A stretch of DNA of 29,097 bases from Chryseobacterium sp. (GTDB lineage: Bacteria; Bacteroidota; Bacteroidia; Flavobacteriales; Weeksellaceae). This document shows, in pieces, positions 6,589 through 16,266 of the stretch. Numbering within the stretch: the first letter of the stretch is position 1; each line of letters starts with the position of its first letter. Where the stretch lies: positions 1-29,097 of the forward strand of contig JASLCD010000416.1 in assembly GCA_030146295.1 (NCBI GenBank). Direction: 5' to 3'. Position numbers and translations under genes: made by a program. The notes under the pieces were generated by a model that was not told the origin of the DNA, did no database searches, and worked only from the letters and a program-made list of their open reading frames with translations.

Positions 6589-7027
6589 TTATTGTTCATT
6601 AATTGTTAATGGAATTTCTAATTTACTTTCAACATTAACCCCATGAATAGTAGCTGACCTCCAAGTGCCTTTAATACTTTTGGCAGCATTAATGACCATT
6701 TTATCAAAGCCGATATTCCCAGATGTTAGATTCACTATAAAATCGGTTGCTTTCCCATGTTTATCCACTTTAAATTTCAGGTATACCCGACCAAACCAAT
6801 CAAATTTAAAACCATCTTATCTTTTTGAATTATTGGAACTTTTTTCCCATTGATTTCGGCGGGTATCCAAAATTATATTATTATTTTTTGTGCTATCAAC
6901 CTTTATAAGTAATTCGTTAATTTTCCATTCATTTAAGAGAATTGAAGAAATATTATTTATCAGATAAATATCTAAAATAACATTATTTTCAAGTTCTATT
7001 GAATCAAAAACTAAAAGGGATGTGTTG
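6589..7027 (-). pseudogene. Broken TonB C-terminal-domain-like gene
   Basis: The intact end reads KFDWFGRVYLKFKVDKHGK, then VNLTSGNIGFDKMVINAAKS and WRSATIHGVNV, ending LEIPLTINEQ-stop (6589). This is the pattern of TonB C-terminal energy-transducer domains (strand, GxV, FxVDxxGK, W, PIxF). Going upstream the frame breaks twice: KKVPIIQKDKMVLNLIG is in a second frame and VDSTKNNNIILD in a third. The 5' end dissolves into the terminator at 7037, so signal peptide and start are missing. It is a decayed remnant. Confidence 0.5.
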
Positions 7028-7036
7028 TCAAAAACT

Positions 7037-7066
7037 AAAACCTCCCAGTAAATTATGGGAGGTTTA
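7037..7066 (-). terminator. Terminator of the RHS toxin/immunity operon
   Basis: AAACCTCCCA and TGGGAGGTTT (7038-7047, 7056-7065) form a perfect 10-bp stem. Reading leftward it continues into TTTTAGTTTTT. It lies about 57 bp after the stop of the immunity gene. Confidence 0.75.
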
Positions 7067-7122
7067 ATTAATTACCTATTCAAAGTCAGGAAAATTTGTG
7101 TAGGTCTAAGTAGCCAAAGACA

Positions 7123-7827
7123 TTATTTTGAATTTATAATTTCGTAACCTCTTTTTGTAAATTCCCGATAAAAGTTTTCAAATAAAATATTATTTGAAAA
7201 GTATTTTTCAAAGCTATTATATCCCTTTATTTCTAAAGTTGGCATTTTTTCTCTTTTTTTCATTGATGCACTGATATTGATTAAACAATCTATAAATGAA
7301 TTTATTTCAGTCCCAAAATATCCATATGAATTAAATAAAGCTTTTCCAATTTCATAATAGACATCTAAATCGATTTTGGCTTTTGATAAGTCAATTTCTA
7401 TGATCTGATTGGTATTATCTATAGTTTCTCTAATCCCATTTAGTAAAAAACACCCTCTTAAATAATAATACTTCTGCTCATCATTTAATTCATACCATTT
7501 TATTTTTTCCTTTTTATCGGAAAGTAGCTTAAAATTATCTATATATCCCTGATTATATATACCCAAAGGGTCATCAAGAATTCCTATTAAAATAACTTCT
7601 CTATCTTTAATTAAAACATTCGAAATATTAAAAAAATAGTCATTCTTAAAAGTTTTAAAAAAGACTCTGATGACTAAATCAATATTAGAGATTTCTCCGA
7701 ATTGAGGATTGATAGATTTAATATCATCTCTTTTGATAATTATTTCGACAAAATCTTTTTTATCAATTAGTTTTATGTATTTCGTTAATAATAATATCTT
7801 TTCTTTTGTTAAAATTTTTATTTCCAT
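7123..7827 (-). CDS. Barstar-like immunity protein for the RHS toxin
   Basis: The C-terminal half of this 234-residue protein matches the barstar pattern. It has an EIDLSKAKIDLDVYYEIGKAL helix segment (from about 144), then YFGTEINSFIDCLINI (about 172-187), then an LEIKGYNSFEKYF strand-helix and a final FYREFTKRGYE helix. Barstar-type proteins inhibit RNases by plugging the active site. The first 125 residues are an unassigned domain. The start codon overlaps the end of the RHS gene by 10 bp, the classic toxin-then-immunity order, and there is no signal peptide, so it should act in the cytoplasm. Base composition is strikingly AT-rich compared with the RHS core, as is usual for exchanged toxin/immunity tips. 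Confidence 0.65.
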   Translation of the reverse strand: MEIKILTKEKILLLTKYIKLIDKKDFVEIIIKRDDIKSINPQFGEISNIDLVIRVFFKTFKNDYFFNISNVLIKDREVILIGILDDPLGIYNQGYIDNFKLLSDKKEKIKWYELNDEQKYYYLRGCFLLNGIRETIDNTNQIIEIDLSKAKIDLDVYYEIGKALFNSYGYFGTEINSFIDCLINISASMKKREKMPTLEIKGYNSFEKYFSNNILFENFYREFTKRGYEIINSK

Positions 7828-10800
7828 GTTACTGCTGAGCTTGTTGGTATTTGTATAATTTTATTGTAATCATGATTGATGACCAGCCCCCACTTTCCGT
7901 CAGGATGTTGAACAATTCGACAGCTATTTAATCCGCTAGTACCCGGTATATCTTTAATCTGCCATTCTAATGCACCACCCCATTTGGAGTTATTTTGGAC
8001 TGTTCTTTGTATTCCAAATTCATCAAGTCTTGGAATTCCTCTTCCTGCTAAGATATTAGTGAAATCACTTGTTACGGTTTTTGGTAAGTTTATGGGATCA
8101 ATTCTTAGAGGACCCGCTCCCCAAACACTTGCCATTTCTGTACGAGAAAGAGCTTTAATTTCACCATTAGCAGCCATTGCTTCTGCTTTCATCAACCCCG
8201 GGGCAGCTCTTCCTCTTGTCATAATGACTGCAATGGCTGCAAGTCCCAATGCTGCCTCTCTATTTTCTGGCTTAGCATTTGACGCAACTATCCCTAGTAC
8301 ATCAAACATACTGTCCATCATCACCACTCCACCTTTATCAGCTCTTACCCCTGTCATGTGCCACGCCATATCTTCAGCTTTCACACGGTGTGTCCAGTTT
8401 TCAGCAATTTTCATGAAGCCATTCATCATGCCCATTGCATTAGGGAAATAATTACTTCCAAAATTCCAGGTAGAACGTGTCCCTTGACCCTTGACCATAA
8501 CCGGAGGTAAGGCATATGTTCCGTCTCCCATTGTGAAATTACCGCCATAGCTTACGGTAGAGCTATACACAAGGCTTCCGCTTCCTCCTTTAGGACCTCC
8601 ATCATAGCTAGTAAATCCACTACCATCATTGAACCAATAAGAATTTGTACCTTCAGGGGTTGCCCTCCACATTTCATCCACTATTTGATCTGTTGAATAC
8701 CTGCCATCAGGATCAAACATATTAATAGGGTTATTCATCACATAAGCATAAGGATTAGTAGAATGATAGCTTTCTGCTAGCTGGTCTATACCATTCCATC
8801 TTCCCAGGTCCGGCATATACTGCCTCCAGCCATAATCCAGATTACCAGTACTCTGTAATTCTTTACCATTGTAAAGATATTTAAATTTATTATTACTTGT
8901 ATCTCCTGTATTGTAACCAGCATGTTTTAATCCAAATGGATAATAATTATTCTCTTCCAAAATTACAGGCTGTCCAATGTTTCCTTTTGTATAAGACAAT
9001 CTTATATTTCCAAGGTGATCTTTATACTGGTATACATACCTGCTGTTCACAAAGTCATAATATCCTTCCTCATTAGCAAGCACAAAAGAAGTCTGTGCTC
9101 CTGTAGAGCTATTAACAGTGTACTGAAAAGCCCCCAAATAATCTGTAACCTCTACATTTCTTGTCATCTGTACTTTGGTACCATCAGAAGAATAAATATA
9201 TTTCAAAGTTTCTGTCTGAGTTGTAGAGGGAATTATGGAAGGAAGGTCTAGAAAATTATAAGAAATTTTTTCCAGTTTCTTATCCAGATGTTGTATAAGA
9301 TTTCCATTGGCGTCATATCTCATCAAAGCTCCTTTTCCACGAGCAAGAGGATACCCACTCAAGGCATTTCCTTTTCCTGACTCTGAAACATACTCCAGCT
9401 GGTTTCCGCCACTTAGATAATTATAGGTAAGATCATCCATCACCTCAGCTGTACCATTTACAGCACTTCCCGTTCTATTCAGTGAAATGATATTTCCACC
9501 AGTATCATAGCTTATCACCTCACTATATTCTTTAGAATAGGGATTGGTTGCAGTCTGAAAGAATCCTGCCAATAATCTTGATGCCCCATCGTATACATAA
9601 CCATATCTTCTCAATGGTTCATTAGCACCGGAAGCCGTTTTCCAGTCTGTTTCTGCAATACTTCCATTGTATTTCGGTTTCACTTTGTGACGGTCAAAAG
9701 AGTTGTTGGGTACTTCTGCTCCCTCAATAGTATTATATTTTATCCTATAGGCAAATAACTTACTTCCCATGCTGTTTATATCAGAAGCATTAATCCCTGT
9801 AAGCCATCCACGGATATTATAAGAATAATCAATGCTCTGAAGTGTACTTCCTGTCTTCTTATTAGTGATCTGTCCCAAATCATTATAGGTATAATCAGAA
9901 AGAAGTTCTTCTTGGTTAGAACCTATCTGCTGGTAATGCTTCAATATGAAATTTTGAGAACTGTATACAAACCTGTCTTTTATCGTAATTTGAGTATTAG
10001 ATGTATTTTTTGAATGGAAAGTATATGACTCTTTTGTTTTTCCTGAAAAATCCAGTAAAGCTTCTGTACGGGTAAAACCACCTAGATGATTGACTTCATA
10101 GGTCCCGATCACCCTTCCTAAAGTATCATACCACAGTATTGATGAGGCCCATTTTTCATTTTCGATATTTCTTGTAATGGATGCCGTAGGAAGCATTTTA
10201 GTACTTCTTACAGATGATAAACCATTGACAATAATAGAGGACGGCAAAGGAGTAAGAGTATTGCTTCCTTGTATTTGTTGAGGTCTATCAGGTACCCCTA
10301 AAGGATATTCATCATAATAGTTGACTCCTAAAACAGTAACACTTCCGGCAGGAAAAGCTTCCTGAGTATAATATATATTAAGATTACTCTGAGTAAATGA
10401 TGAACTGCTGGGCTTTTCATTATTAAGTACATTAACTGAAATATTATTCAATGTCGTCTGCATATCTGCTCTTGAAGCAGTGGAAGGAAAGAAGCCATAA
10501 TATAAAGATCTTCCGAAGGCATCATATTTTGTGAACATCCAGCCCTTTTGTCCGAAAGTGTTCGTAGTAGTTCTTAAATTACCATCCTGTCCCATGACCT
10601 GTCTGTTCTGTTTGTCAAATACAAAGTATTCCCAGTCTTTCCCTGGAACTTTTTTCTCAGTAAGCCTGTTGTACTGATCGTATTTGTACTGGTAACATAA
10701 TGTATTCAATACTGCCTGAACCTGTATTACGGTAGCGGATATGGCTGCCCTAGGAGGAATTATAAATGCTATGTTTCCAGTCTCATTATATACATAGTAT

Positions 10801-11534
10801 GTATCCAGATTCTCAGAAGAGCCATCTATTTTAGTATTGATCTGGCGTCGCAGTATTTTCTTTCCTTGAGAGTTGGTAAATATTTGGGTCTCATTTCCAT
10901 CTTCATCTTTTGAAACGGTTTTAAACAGTGTACTTGCTTTATAATAACCTCCGGAAGTATAAGCATCATCTGCTCCCGATGATAGAGAAACATCATAGAT
11001 ACCTGTTAATGGATTCCAAACTGTTACAGCCCGAAATCTCTTAACCTGCCCATCGGTATTGAGTGCATATTCCATTTTTTGAACGTGTGTTCCATTTATC
11101 TGCCATTCAGTTCCAGGCATTGCCTGTTTATCTGGTCTTCCTAGTGGAGATTTTTCATAAGCTGCTTCCGAATATGCATTGGGAACACCATAATAAGTAT
11201 TTACTGTATTTCCATTCGTTGCTGGTAAATAAGCCCCATTCTGTGAATCTGCGGGTAGTGGGAGATAAGATTTAGTCTGTCTTCCTGAAGAATCATAAGT
11301 AATAGGAACTACAATGTCTTTTGCAGACGGAGATCCTTTTATTGCAATATTCTGAATAGGTCTTCCCAATCCGTCCATATACTGTACAGTCTGGATCTGC
11401 GCAGCACCAGCCTGTTCTGAGGTAACAGCTTCCATATAGGTTCTGCTGTAGATGTAGTTCTCACTCTGTGTTAAACTCTGTGCCTTACCCAGAAAAGAGA
11501 GAAAGAGAGAGAGTGACAATATAATATTTTTCAT
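7818..11534 (-). CDS. RHS/YD-repeat polymorphic toxin-like protein
   Basis: The 1238-residue protein starts with a signal peptide (about 1-19, hydrophobic to GKAQS), then QYMDGLGRPIQNI and repeated YD-type units, as in Bacteroidota RHS proteins. The RHS core is clear: DHLGNIRLSY (about 836), NYYPFGL, YLYNGKEL, DYGWRQYMPDLGRWNGIDQLAE and NPYAYVMNNPINMFDPDGR (about 925-945). After the core come a linker with an Ala-rich helix and a tip of about 100 residues containing WGGALEWQIKDIPGTSG and HPDGKWGLVINHDYNKII. RHS shells enclose and deliver variable C-terminal toxins. I cannot assign the tip, but the barstar-like gene next door suggests an RNase. Export by Sec, rather than type VI secretion, is implied by the signal peptide. 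Confidence 0.85.
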   Translation of the reverse strand: MKNIILSLSLFLSFLGKAQSLTQSENYIYSRTYMEAVTSEQAGAAQIQTVQYMDGLGRPIQNIAIKGSPSAKDIVVPITYDSSGRQTKSYLPLPADSQNGAYLPATNGNTVNTYYGVPNAYSEAAYEKSPLGRPDKQAMPGTEWQINGTHVQKMEYALNTDGQVKRFRAVTVWNPLTGIYDVSLSSGADDAYTSGGYYKASTLFKTVSKDEDGNETQIFTNSQGKKILRRQINTKIDGSSENLDTYYVYNETGNIAFIIPPRAAISATVIQVQAVLNTLCYQYKYDQYNRLTEKKVPGKDWEYFVFDKQNRQVMGQDGNLRTTTNTFGQKGWMFTKYDAFGRSLYYGFFPSTASRADMQTTLNNISVNVLNNEKPSSSSFTQSNLNIYYTQEAFPAGSVTVLGVNYYDEYPLGVPDRPQQIQGSNTLTPLPSSIIVNGLSSVRSTKMLPTASITRNIENEKWASSILWYDTLGRVIGTYEVNHLGGFTRTEALLDFSGKTKESYTFHSKNTSNTQITIKDRFVYSSQNFILKHYQQIGSNQEELLSDYTYNDLGQITNKKTGSTLQSIDYSYNIRGWLTGINASDINSMGSKLFAYRIKYNTIEGAEVPNNSFDRHKVKPKYNGSIAETDWKTASGANEPLRRYGYVYDGASRLLAGFFQTATNPYSKEYSEVISYDTGGNIISLNRTGSAVNGTAEVMDDLTYNYLSGGNQLEYVSESGKGNALSGYPLARGKGALMRYDANGNLIQHLDKKLEKISYNFLDLPSIIPSTTQTETLKYIYSSDGTKVQMTRNVEVTDYLGAFQYTVNSSTGAQTSFVLANEEGYYDFVNSRYVYQYKDHLGNIRLSYTKGNIGQPVILEENNYYPFGLKHAGYNTGDTSNNKFKYLYNGKELQSTGNLDYGWRQYMPDLGRWNGIDQLAESYHSTNPYAYVMNNPINMFDPDGRYSTDQIVDEMWRATPEGTNSYWFNDGSGFTSYDGGPKGGSGSLVYSSTVSYGGNFTMGDGTYALPPVMVKGQGTRSTWNFGSNYFPNAMGMMNGFMKIAENWTHRVKAEDMAWHMTGVRADKGGVVMMDSMFDVLGIVASNAKPENREAALGLAAIAVIMTRGRAAPGLMKAEAMAANGEIKALSRTEMASVWGAGPLRIDPINLPKTVTSDFTNILAGRGIPRLDEFGIQRTVQNNSKWGGALEWQIKDIPGTSGLNSCRIVQHPDGKWGLVINHDYNKIIQIPTSSAVTWK

Positions 11535-11552
11535 ACTGTTAGATTTAAGATA

Positions 11553-14519
11553 TTAAGGTTGTGGCTTGCTGTTGTACTTATATTCCTTTAGAATATTTCC
11601 ATTTACATTCACCACTGTTTTCAGTCTCCCGCTTTTGTCATACTGATAAATCTCACGAATACCATTAGGAGGAGTGGTAGTGGTAACACCTATTAAAGGA
11701 TCATAGGTATAGGTTGTAATCTGAAAGTTTTTCAAAGTTGTATTACTCCTGAACAGATCTAATGCTTTAACAAGTTCTGTTTCAGATAGGGTATCTTTGT
11801 CAGCATTGGATTTTAAAACAATATCATCAGCTAACGTTCCTATATCTGTGAGCCTAGCACCTTCTATTTTTGCAATAGGCATGGTTTGGTTATACCCCCA
11901 GATTAAGACAATAGGAAATCCATTTCCTGAATTCTCGTCAACATTTACCATGTATTGACGCACATTTCCATAGGTATCGTAAATCTCATATTTTACAGCT
12001 GTTTTACTACTTCCGTTATCAGTATTGCTTATCTTTAATGATAATGGATCAAATCTTCCCGAATCAGTATAGAAGTTTTCTGTTTTAGCGGCAGCTTTTC
12101 CATCTATCTTGGTCTCTGTTTCCAGCGGTACAGAAAAAATATTAGCATCCATCATCTGTGTTTTATTTTTATCTGCCGCATATCTGATCCATTTTTCTGT
12201 GACAATACCATCAGAAGATGTTTCTTTCATAAACCCTGTTTTAAAGTTCTGTGGATTAAAACTTGTTTCACTTATAGTCTTTGCAAAGACATTTCCTGAA
12301 AAATTTTTTGACGTGATTTTTGTATTCTTAATGTAAGCAGGCTTAGTATACACTTCTGGATTACCATTATATGCACTTATTTTCAGATCAGGAAGATTTT
12401 GAAGTGTCTCAAATTCTGTCTCGTATTCTAAAGAGGATAATCGTTGATTTTGAGCATTATATATCTCTTTCTTTTCTAATACACCGGATTTTGTTATGGG
12501 ATAATATTGCCAAAAACTGGTAGGGTTTCCATCCACTGTGTATGAAGTTTTTGAATAATCATCCGGATTTTTGAAATAATACCACACAAAACCGTTTTCT
12601 CCATCACTTACCGATACATTTTTATACAATACATAGCCAGGAAAAAAATTATTACTACTTTCGGCTTCATTTCTGAAAACATAACCGCTAGAGCTAATAG
12701 GGTCACTGAATGAAGCGTAATTATACTGCTCAATTTTCGACGGAATAGTTTCTATAATACTCGTGTAATATTTAATATTTTTGAGTCTGGGACCATACTT
12801 ATAAGTGCTGATTTTATTGGGGTAAGGTCCATTTTTAAGCTTTATCTGAGACATTAAAAGCTGTGCTTTACCACCTGTCCCGGAAACACTTATTGTATAA
12901 GTACCTGGTAATAATTTATAAATAGACGCTTGATTGGAAATACAAAATGTACTCATCACTTCATTGTTTTTTTTTAGCGTATAAGCCAAGTCAAAATGAT
13001 AATGTCCTCCGGGTTGAGGATCACCCGGGCCAGGCTGATCATTAGGATCCGGGGTATCCGGAACCCAAATTCCTGGTGGATAATATTCACTAACAAGAAA
13101 TTGTAATGCTACTGATTTTGTCACTCCTGGGGATCCTGTAACTGTTAGGGTATATTCTAAACTCTGATTGGTATCTACACTAAGTACCGGAACTAAAGGC
13201 TCCCATTCCTGTACATATGGATCAACTATTTTCCCTGTGCCCATCGCATTTTCCAGATACTGTGGAGTACTTCTATTGAAAAAGTAATCATGAGCCTCAT
13301 AATTATATTCAGCAACTCCACCCAAAGGATAAATAATTCTTTTTAATAATCCCGGCATCTGGTAAGAGTCGAAATTGCCTGGCGTAGAAACAGGCTCAAC
13401 ATAACAAAGATATATATTATCCTCATTAAGAGTCTCCTGATAAGGGTTGTATATAAAACTTGTTTTTTCATACTCTACCTGGTCTTTGTTAACCTTTATC
13501 AGTTTATTAAGAAGTCTTCTTCCTATCTCTTCAGTAATATCTGTAAGGGTAGTTGGATAAAGTTGCGTCCAGCTGTAGTTAAATTTATATCCCGAAATCA
13601 AACTTCCCCAGACATCTTTCAAAAGAATTTGTGAGATACTGTAGGGATCATTCATTGTTTTTTCCTTCGTTGCATCGTATTGGTAATCTATACTCACCGA
13701 GCCTAAACCGTCAGCATTTATCTTTGAAAGTTTACAACTCCGATATACAATAGGAGAAAGCGGATCTGCGGTAGCACGCTTGCTGTCTTTTCTATATTCA
13801 AAGCTTGCAATAACCGTATTATCCGGCAATTTGATCTGGCTTAAAAAGAAGGCTGATCTGTACGGCAGAACAGCATCAATATTACTACTCTCACTATAAT
13901 CATTAAAGATATACTGATACCCGCTTTCATCTGTAATAGTAAAACTTAATACTGTAAAATAGATCAGCGCTGTGGTATCCTTGATATAGTTTATTTTTAC
14001 TTTATTGGGAGAAAGGCTTTGAATATCAATGCTACCCGTAGTCGTATTTTTGTTAAATTTAAATTTTCCAGAAACTCCCGGTAAATTATAATAGTAAACA
14101 TCATCAAAAATTTCCGGGGAATTACTCTGAGGATTTTCACTGTATTGAACCTCATTTAATGCGCCTATAATTTCTCTCGAAATAACTCCTCCCGCTAAGA
14201 GAGACCAACCTGTACCGACTTCTCCGGCAGGTTCCAGCTGTTTTACATTCGTAGAATTATAAGCAAGCGACAATGGCAGAGAAATATCCTTAGAGTGCGT
14301 AGGAAGCTCAAGCAAAGGAATGGATACGTTTGATGTACCACTAGCTATTGTAACCGGGCTATTATTATAAGCTGCTAAAGAGGATACTGATGCTACAGGG
14401 TGGGCAAAATTCCCAAAATTAATTTCTGCTGATTGGGCTCCTAACATATTGGAGAACATAATCCCAACCAATGTTCCTGTCAAGTATAACAGCCATTGTA
14501 TTGTATTTTTTTTCATCAC
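11553..14519 (-). CDS. Large secreted YD-repeat/RHS-associated protein
   Basis: The 988-residue protein has a signal peptide or signal anchor (about 10-29, LLYLTGTLVGIMFSNMLGAQS). It then has a beta-rich N-terminal region typical of proteins encoded before Bacteroidota RHS genes (SVSSLAAYNNSPVTIASGTSNVSIPL, LPLSLAYNSTNVKQLEPAGEVGTGWSL). The C-terminus ends in YD-repeat-like units (GIREIYQYDKSGRLKTVVN, GNILKEYKYNSKP). A Pro/Gly/Asp-rich loop (DPNDQPGPGDPQPGG) lies near 490-505. It carries no toxin tip. It is 18 bp upstream of the RHS gene and likely makes part of the shell or helps its delivery. Confidence 0.7.
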   Translation of the reverse strand: MMKKNTIQWLLYLTGTLVGIMFSNMLGAQSAEINFGNFAHPVASVSSLAAYNNSPVTIASGTSNVSIPLLELPTHSKDISLPLSLAYNSTNVKQLEPAGEVGTGWSLLAGGVISREIIGALNEVQYSENPQSNSPEIFDDVYYYNLPGVSGKFKFNKNTTTGSIDIQSLSPNKVKINYIKDTTALIYFTVLSFTITDESGYQYIFNDYSESSNIDAVLPYRSAFFLSQIKLPDNTVIASFEYRKDSKRATADPLSPIVYRSCKLSKINADGLGSVSIDYQYDATKEKTMNDPYSISQILLKDVWGSLISGYKFNYSWTQLYPTTLTDITEEIGRRLLNKLIKVNKDQVEYEKTSFIYNPYQETLNEDNIYLCYVEPVSTPGNFDSYQMPGLLKRIIYPLGGVAEYNYEAHDYFFNRSTPQYLENAMGTGKIVDPYVQEWEPLVPVLSVDTNQSLEYTLTVTGSPGVTKSVALQFLVSEYYPPGIWVPDTPDPNDQPGPGDPQPGGHYHFDLAYTLKKNNEVMSTFCISNQASIYKLLPGTYTISVSGTGGKAQLLMSQIKLKNGPYPNKISTYKYGPRLKNIKYYTSIIETIPSKIEQYNYASFSDPISSSGYVFRNEAESSNNFFPGYVLYKNVSVSDGENGFVWYYFKNPDDYSKTSYTVDGNPTSFWQYYPITKSGVLEKKEIYNAQNQRLSSLEYETEFETLQNLPDLKISAYNGNPEVYTKPAYIKNTKITSKNFSGNVFAKTISETSFNPQNFKTGFMKETSSDGIVTEKWIRYAADKNKTQMMDANIFSVPLETETKIDGKAAAKTENFYTDSGRFDPLSLKISNTDNGSSKTAVKYEIYDTYGNVRQYMVNVDENSGNGFPIVLIWGYNQTMPIAKIEGARLTDIGTLADDIVLKSNADKDTLSETELVKALDLFRSNTTLKNFQITTYTYDPLIGVTTTTPPNGIREIYQYDKSGRLKTVVNVNGNILKEYKYNSKPQP

Positions 14520-14520
14520 T

Positions 14521-16062
14521 TTATTTTTTAATTAATTTGGCATTCGCCGTTTTGTTGGTATCCGTTTTTATACTCACCAGATAAGCTCCTTGTACCAAAG
14601 CCTGAGTATCCAACTTGGTCACTTTATTTTTAGTTTTAATATTCTGAAGCTGTCTTCCACTCATATCATACAACAGAATATCAGCCTCTTTAAAGTCAAA
14701 GCCAATTTCTACATAGGCATAATCTGAAACTGGGTTTGGATAGATCTTGATATCATACGTCTCGATTAATTGGTCAATCTGTTTGTCTCCCAGTTTTACA
14801 ATCTTCCAGTTTTCTTTCCCCAGTTCTTCTGCGCTGGTTCCAGCCAAAACAATAGAGCCGTCTCTGTTCAGTTTCAAATCTGAAAGTCTCTCTTCTTTTT
14901 GCCTGGATTCTCCTTTCACATGCTTTCTCCACTGTTCATTGCCATTCTGATCCAAATACAGCATCCAGAACGTTTCATCATCCGTTTGTATTCTTCCTTC
15001 TGCCTGAGTGTAGCCTCCTAATAAAATTCCTTTGGAAGATTTATCATCTGCTGAATGAATCACATTCATGCCCATCAGGATATCACGATTGCCAAAATTG
15101 TAGGATTTTTGCCACTGTTCATCTCCTCTTTCAGTTAAGGATATCAGCCATAAGTCCGATCCTTCTTCGAGGCCTGCCGTTTTATTTCCTGATCTTTCTG
15201 ATCTGGATTCACCACCAATGATAAAGCCGGTTGAAGTTAATGCAAGAGTTCTCAAATGATCATCTCCTTTCCCTCCAAAATTCTTTTCCCATTCTACCCT
15301 TCCGCTTTTGTCAAGCTTCACGATCCAGTAGTCTCCCTCACCAAAGTTTTCAGTTTTCTTTGTCCCTCCCAGTGAACTTCTGGAATAAATTCCAAGCAAT
15401 GCTCCGCCATCTCTCGTTGGAATCATCTTCTCTACTTCATCTAAACCTTTCCCTCCTAAGATTATTTGGGATAGCGCTTTTCCATCTTTATCCAGCCCGG
15501 TGATGAAAACATCTTTGGAACCATATCCTTTTGAGGCATTCTGGATATTTCCTGCAACAAAGAATCCCAAATCTGTAGTTTGAATCACAGCTCTTGCTTC
15601 TTCATCAGAAGAACTGCCTAAGGTTTTCTGCCATAATTCATCACCAAATTCATTGATTCTGATCAACCAGATATCTGATCCTCCTTTCGAATCATCCTTT
15701 TTATCCAGCCCTCTAGACGAATAACTGGTGCCAGCCAGAAGAAATCCGCTATCCTGTGTAGAAACTGTTGAAAATAGATAATCATGATTGTTCCCTGAAA
15801 AATATTTCTCAAAAACTTGTTCCCCTTGCTGATTTAATTTTATCAGATGAAAGTCATAACCGTTGTTTTGTTTGTTGACTTCCTGTAATTTGTCGCTCTG
15901 AATCGAGCTTCCCGTGATCAGATATTGCTGATCGATTGTTGTCGTGACTTGGCTTAAAAAATCTTGAGAATTGGATTTTATATCTTTCTGCCAGAGTACC
16001 TCTTGAGCAAATATGCCCGTAATAGTGCATAGAGACAATGCACACATGTAGAATTTTTTCAT
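14521..16062 (-). CDS. Secreted beta-propeller-like protein with T9SS type A sorting domain
   Basis: The 513-residue protein has a signal peptide (1-19, cleaved after IFA). It has about seven repeats of the form W-x-K-x-x-G-G/S-x-x-D-E followed by T-x-D-G/L-G-F-x-x-A/G-G, which is a propeller-like fold. It ends with a T9SS sorting domain from about 440: IYPNPVSDYAYVEI, ILLYDMSGRQLQN, and a final GAYLVSIKT...KLIKK. Type 9 secretion substrates are exported across the outer membrane and often anchored on the surface. It is the first gene of the operon and lies one base from the next. A surface adhesin or delivery aid for the RHS proteins is plausible but inferred. Confidence 0.85.
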   Translation of the reverse strand: MKKFYMCALSLCTITGIFAQEVLWQKDIKSNSQDFLSQVTTTIDQQYLITGSSIQSDKLQEVNKQNNGYDFHLIKLNQQGEQVFEKYFSGNNHDYLFSTVSTQDSGFLLAGTSYSSRGLDKKDDSKGGSDIWLIRINEFGDELWQKTLGSSSDEEARAVIQTTDLGFFVAGNIQNASKGYGSKDVFITGLDKDGKALSQIILGGKGLDEVEKMIPTRDGGALLGIYSRSSLGGTKKTENFGEGDYWIVKLDKSGRVEWEKNFGGKGDDHLRTLALTSTGFIIGGESRSERSGNKTAGLEEGSDLWLISLTERGDEQWQKSYNFGNRDILMGMNVIHSADDKSSKGILLGGYTQAEGRIQTDDETFWMLYLDQNGNEQWRKHVKGESRQKEERLSDLKLNRDGSIVLAGTSAEELGKENWKIVKLGDKQIDQLIETYDIKIYPNPVSDYAYVEIGFDFKEADILLYDMSGRQLQNIKTKNKVTKLDTQALVQGAYLVSIKTDTNKTANAKLIKK

Positions 16063-16103
16063 ACTTGTGCCGATTAACGTTAAATAAATAATAAGTTTAA
16101 TAA

Positions 16104-16126
16104 TTGTGTATATCAGAAATACACAA
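16104..16126. promoter_or_regulatory. Inverted repeat upstream of the T9SS/RHS operon
   Basis: TTGTGTAT, seven bases, then ATACACAA form a perfect 8-bp inverted repeat 42 bp upstream of the first start codon of the operon. A third half-like copy (TTGTGTAG) follows at 16129. It has the look of an operator. Confidence 0.4.
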
Positions 16127-16232
16127 ATTGTGTAGTGAAATTAGTTTTTTCATAATTATGTTTTTAGTGAGTTCAAAATTAGAACTTTTTAGCTTTCTCG
16201 CAAAGGATATTTATTAACTTTCTTTAACAATA

Positions 16233-16266
16233 CAAAGATATACCTGCAAAACGACAAAACTTGTCG
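16233..16266 (-). promoter_or_regulatory. Possible promoter with palindrome for the RHS operon
   Basis: The minus strand reads TATCTTTG (16240-16233), a good TAnnTTTG -7 element. The palindrome CGACAA-AAC-TTGTCG (16252-16266) lies just upstream, where the -33 region would be. The -33 TTG spacing is short (14 bases), which lowers confidence. Confidence 0.4.

Noticed and set aside
7818..11534. Type VI secretion Rhs effector
   Set aside because: The protein has an N-terminal signal peptide and no PAAR or VgrG partner; its first operon neighbour is a T9SS substrate.
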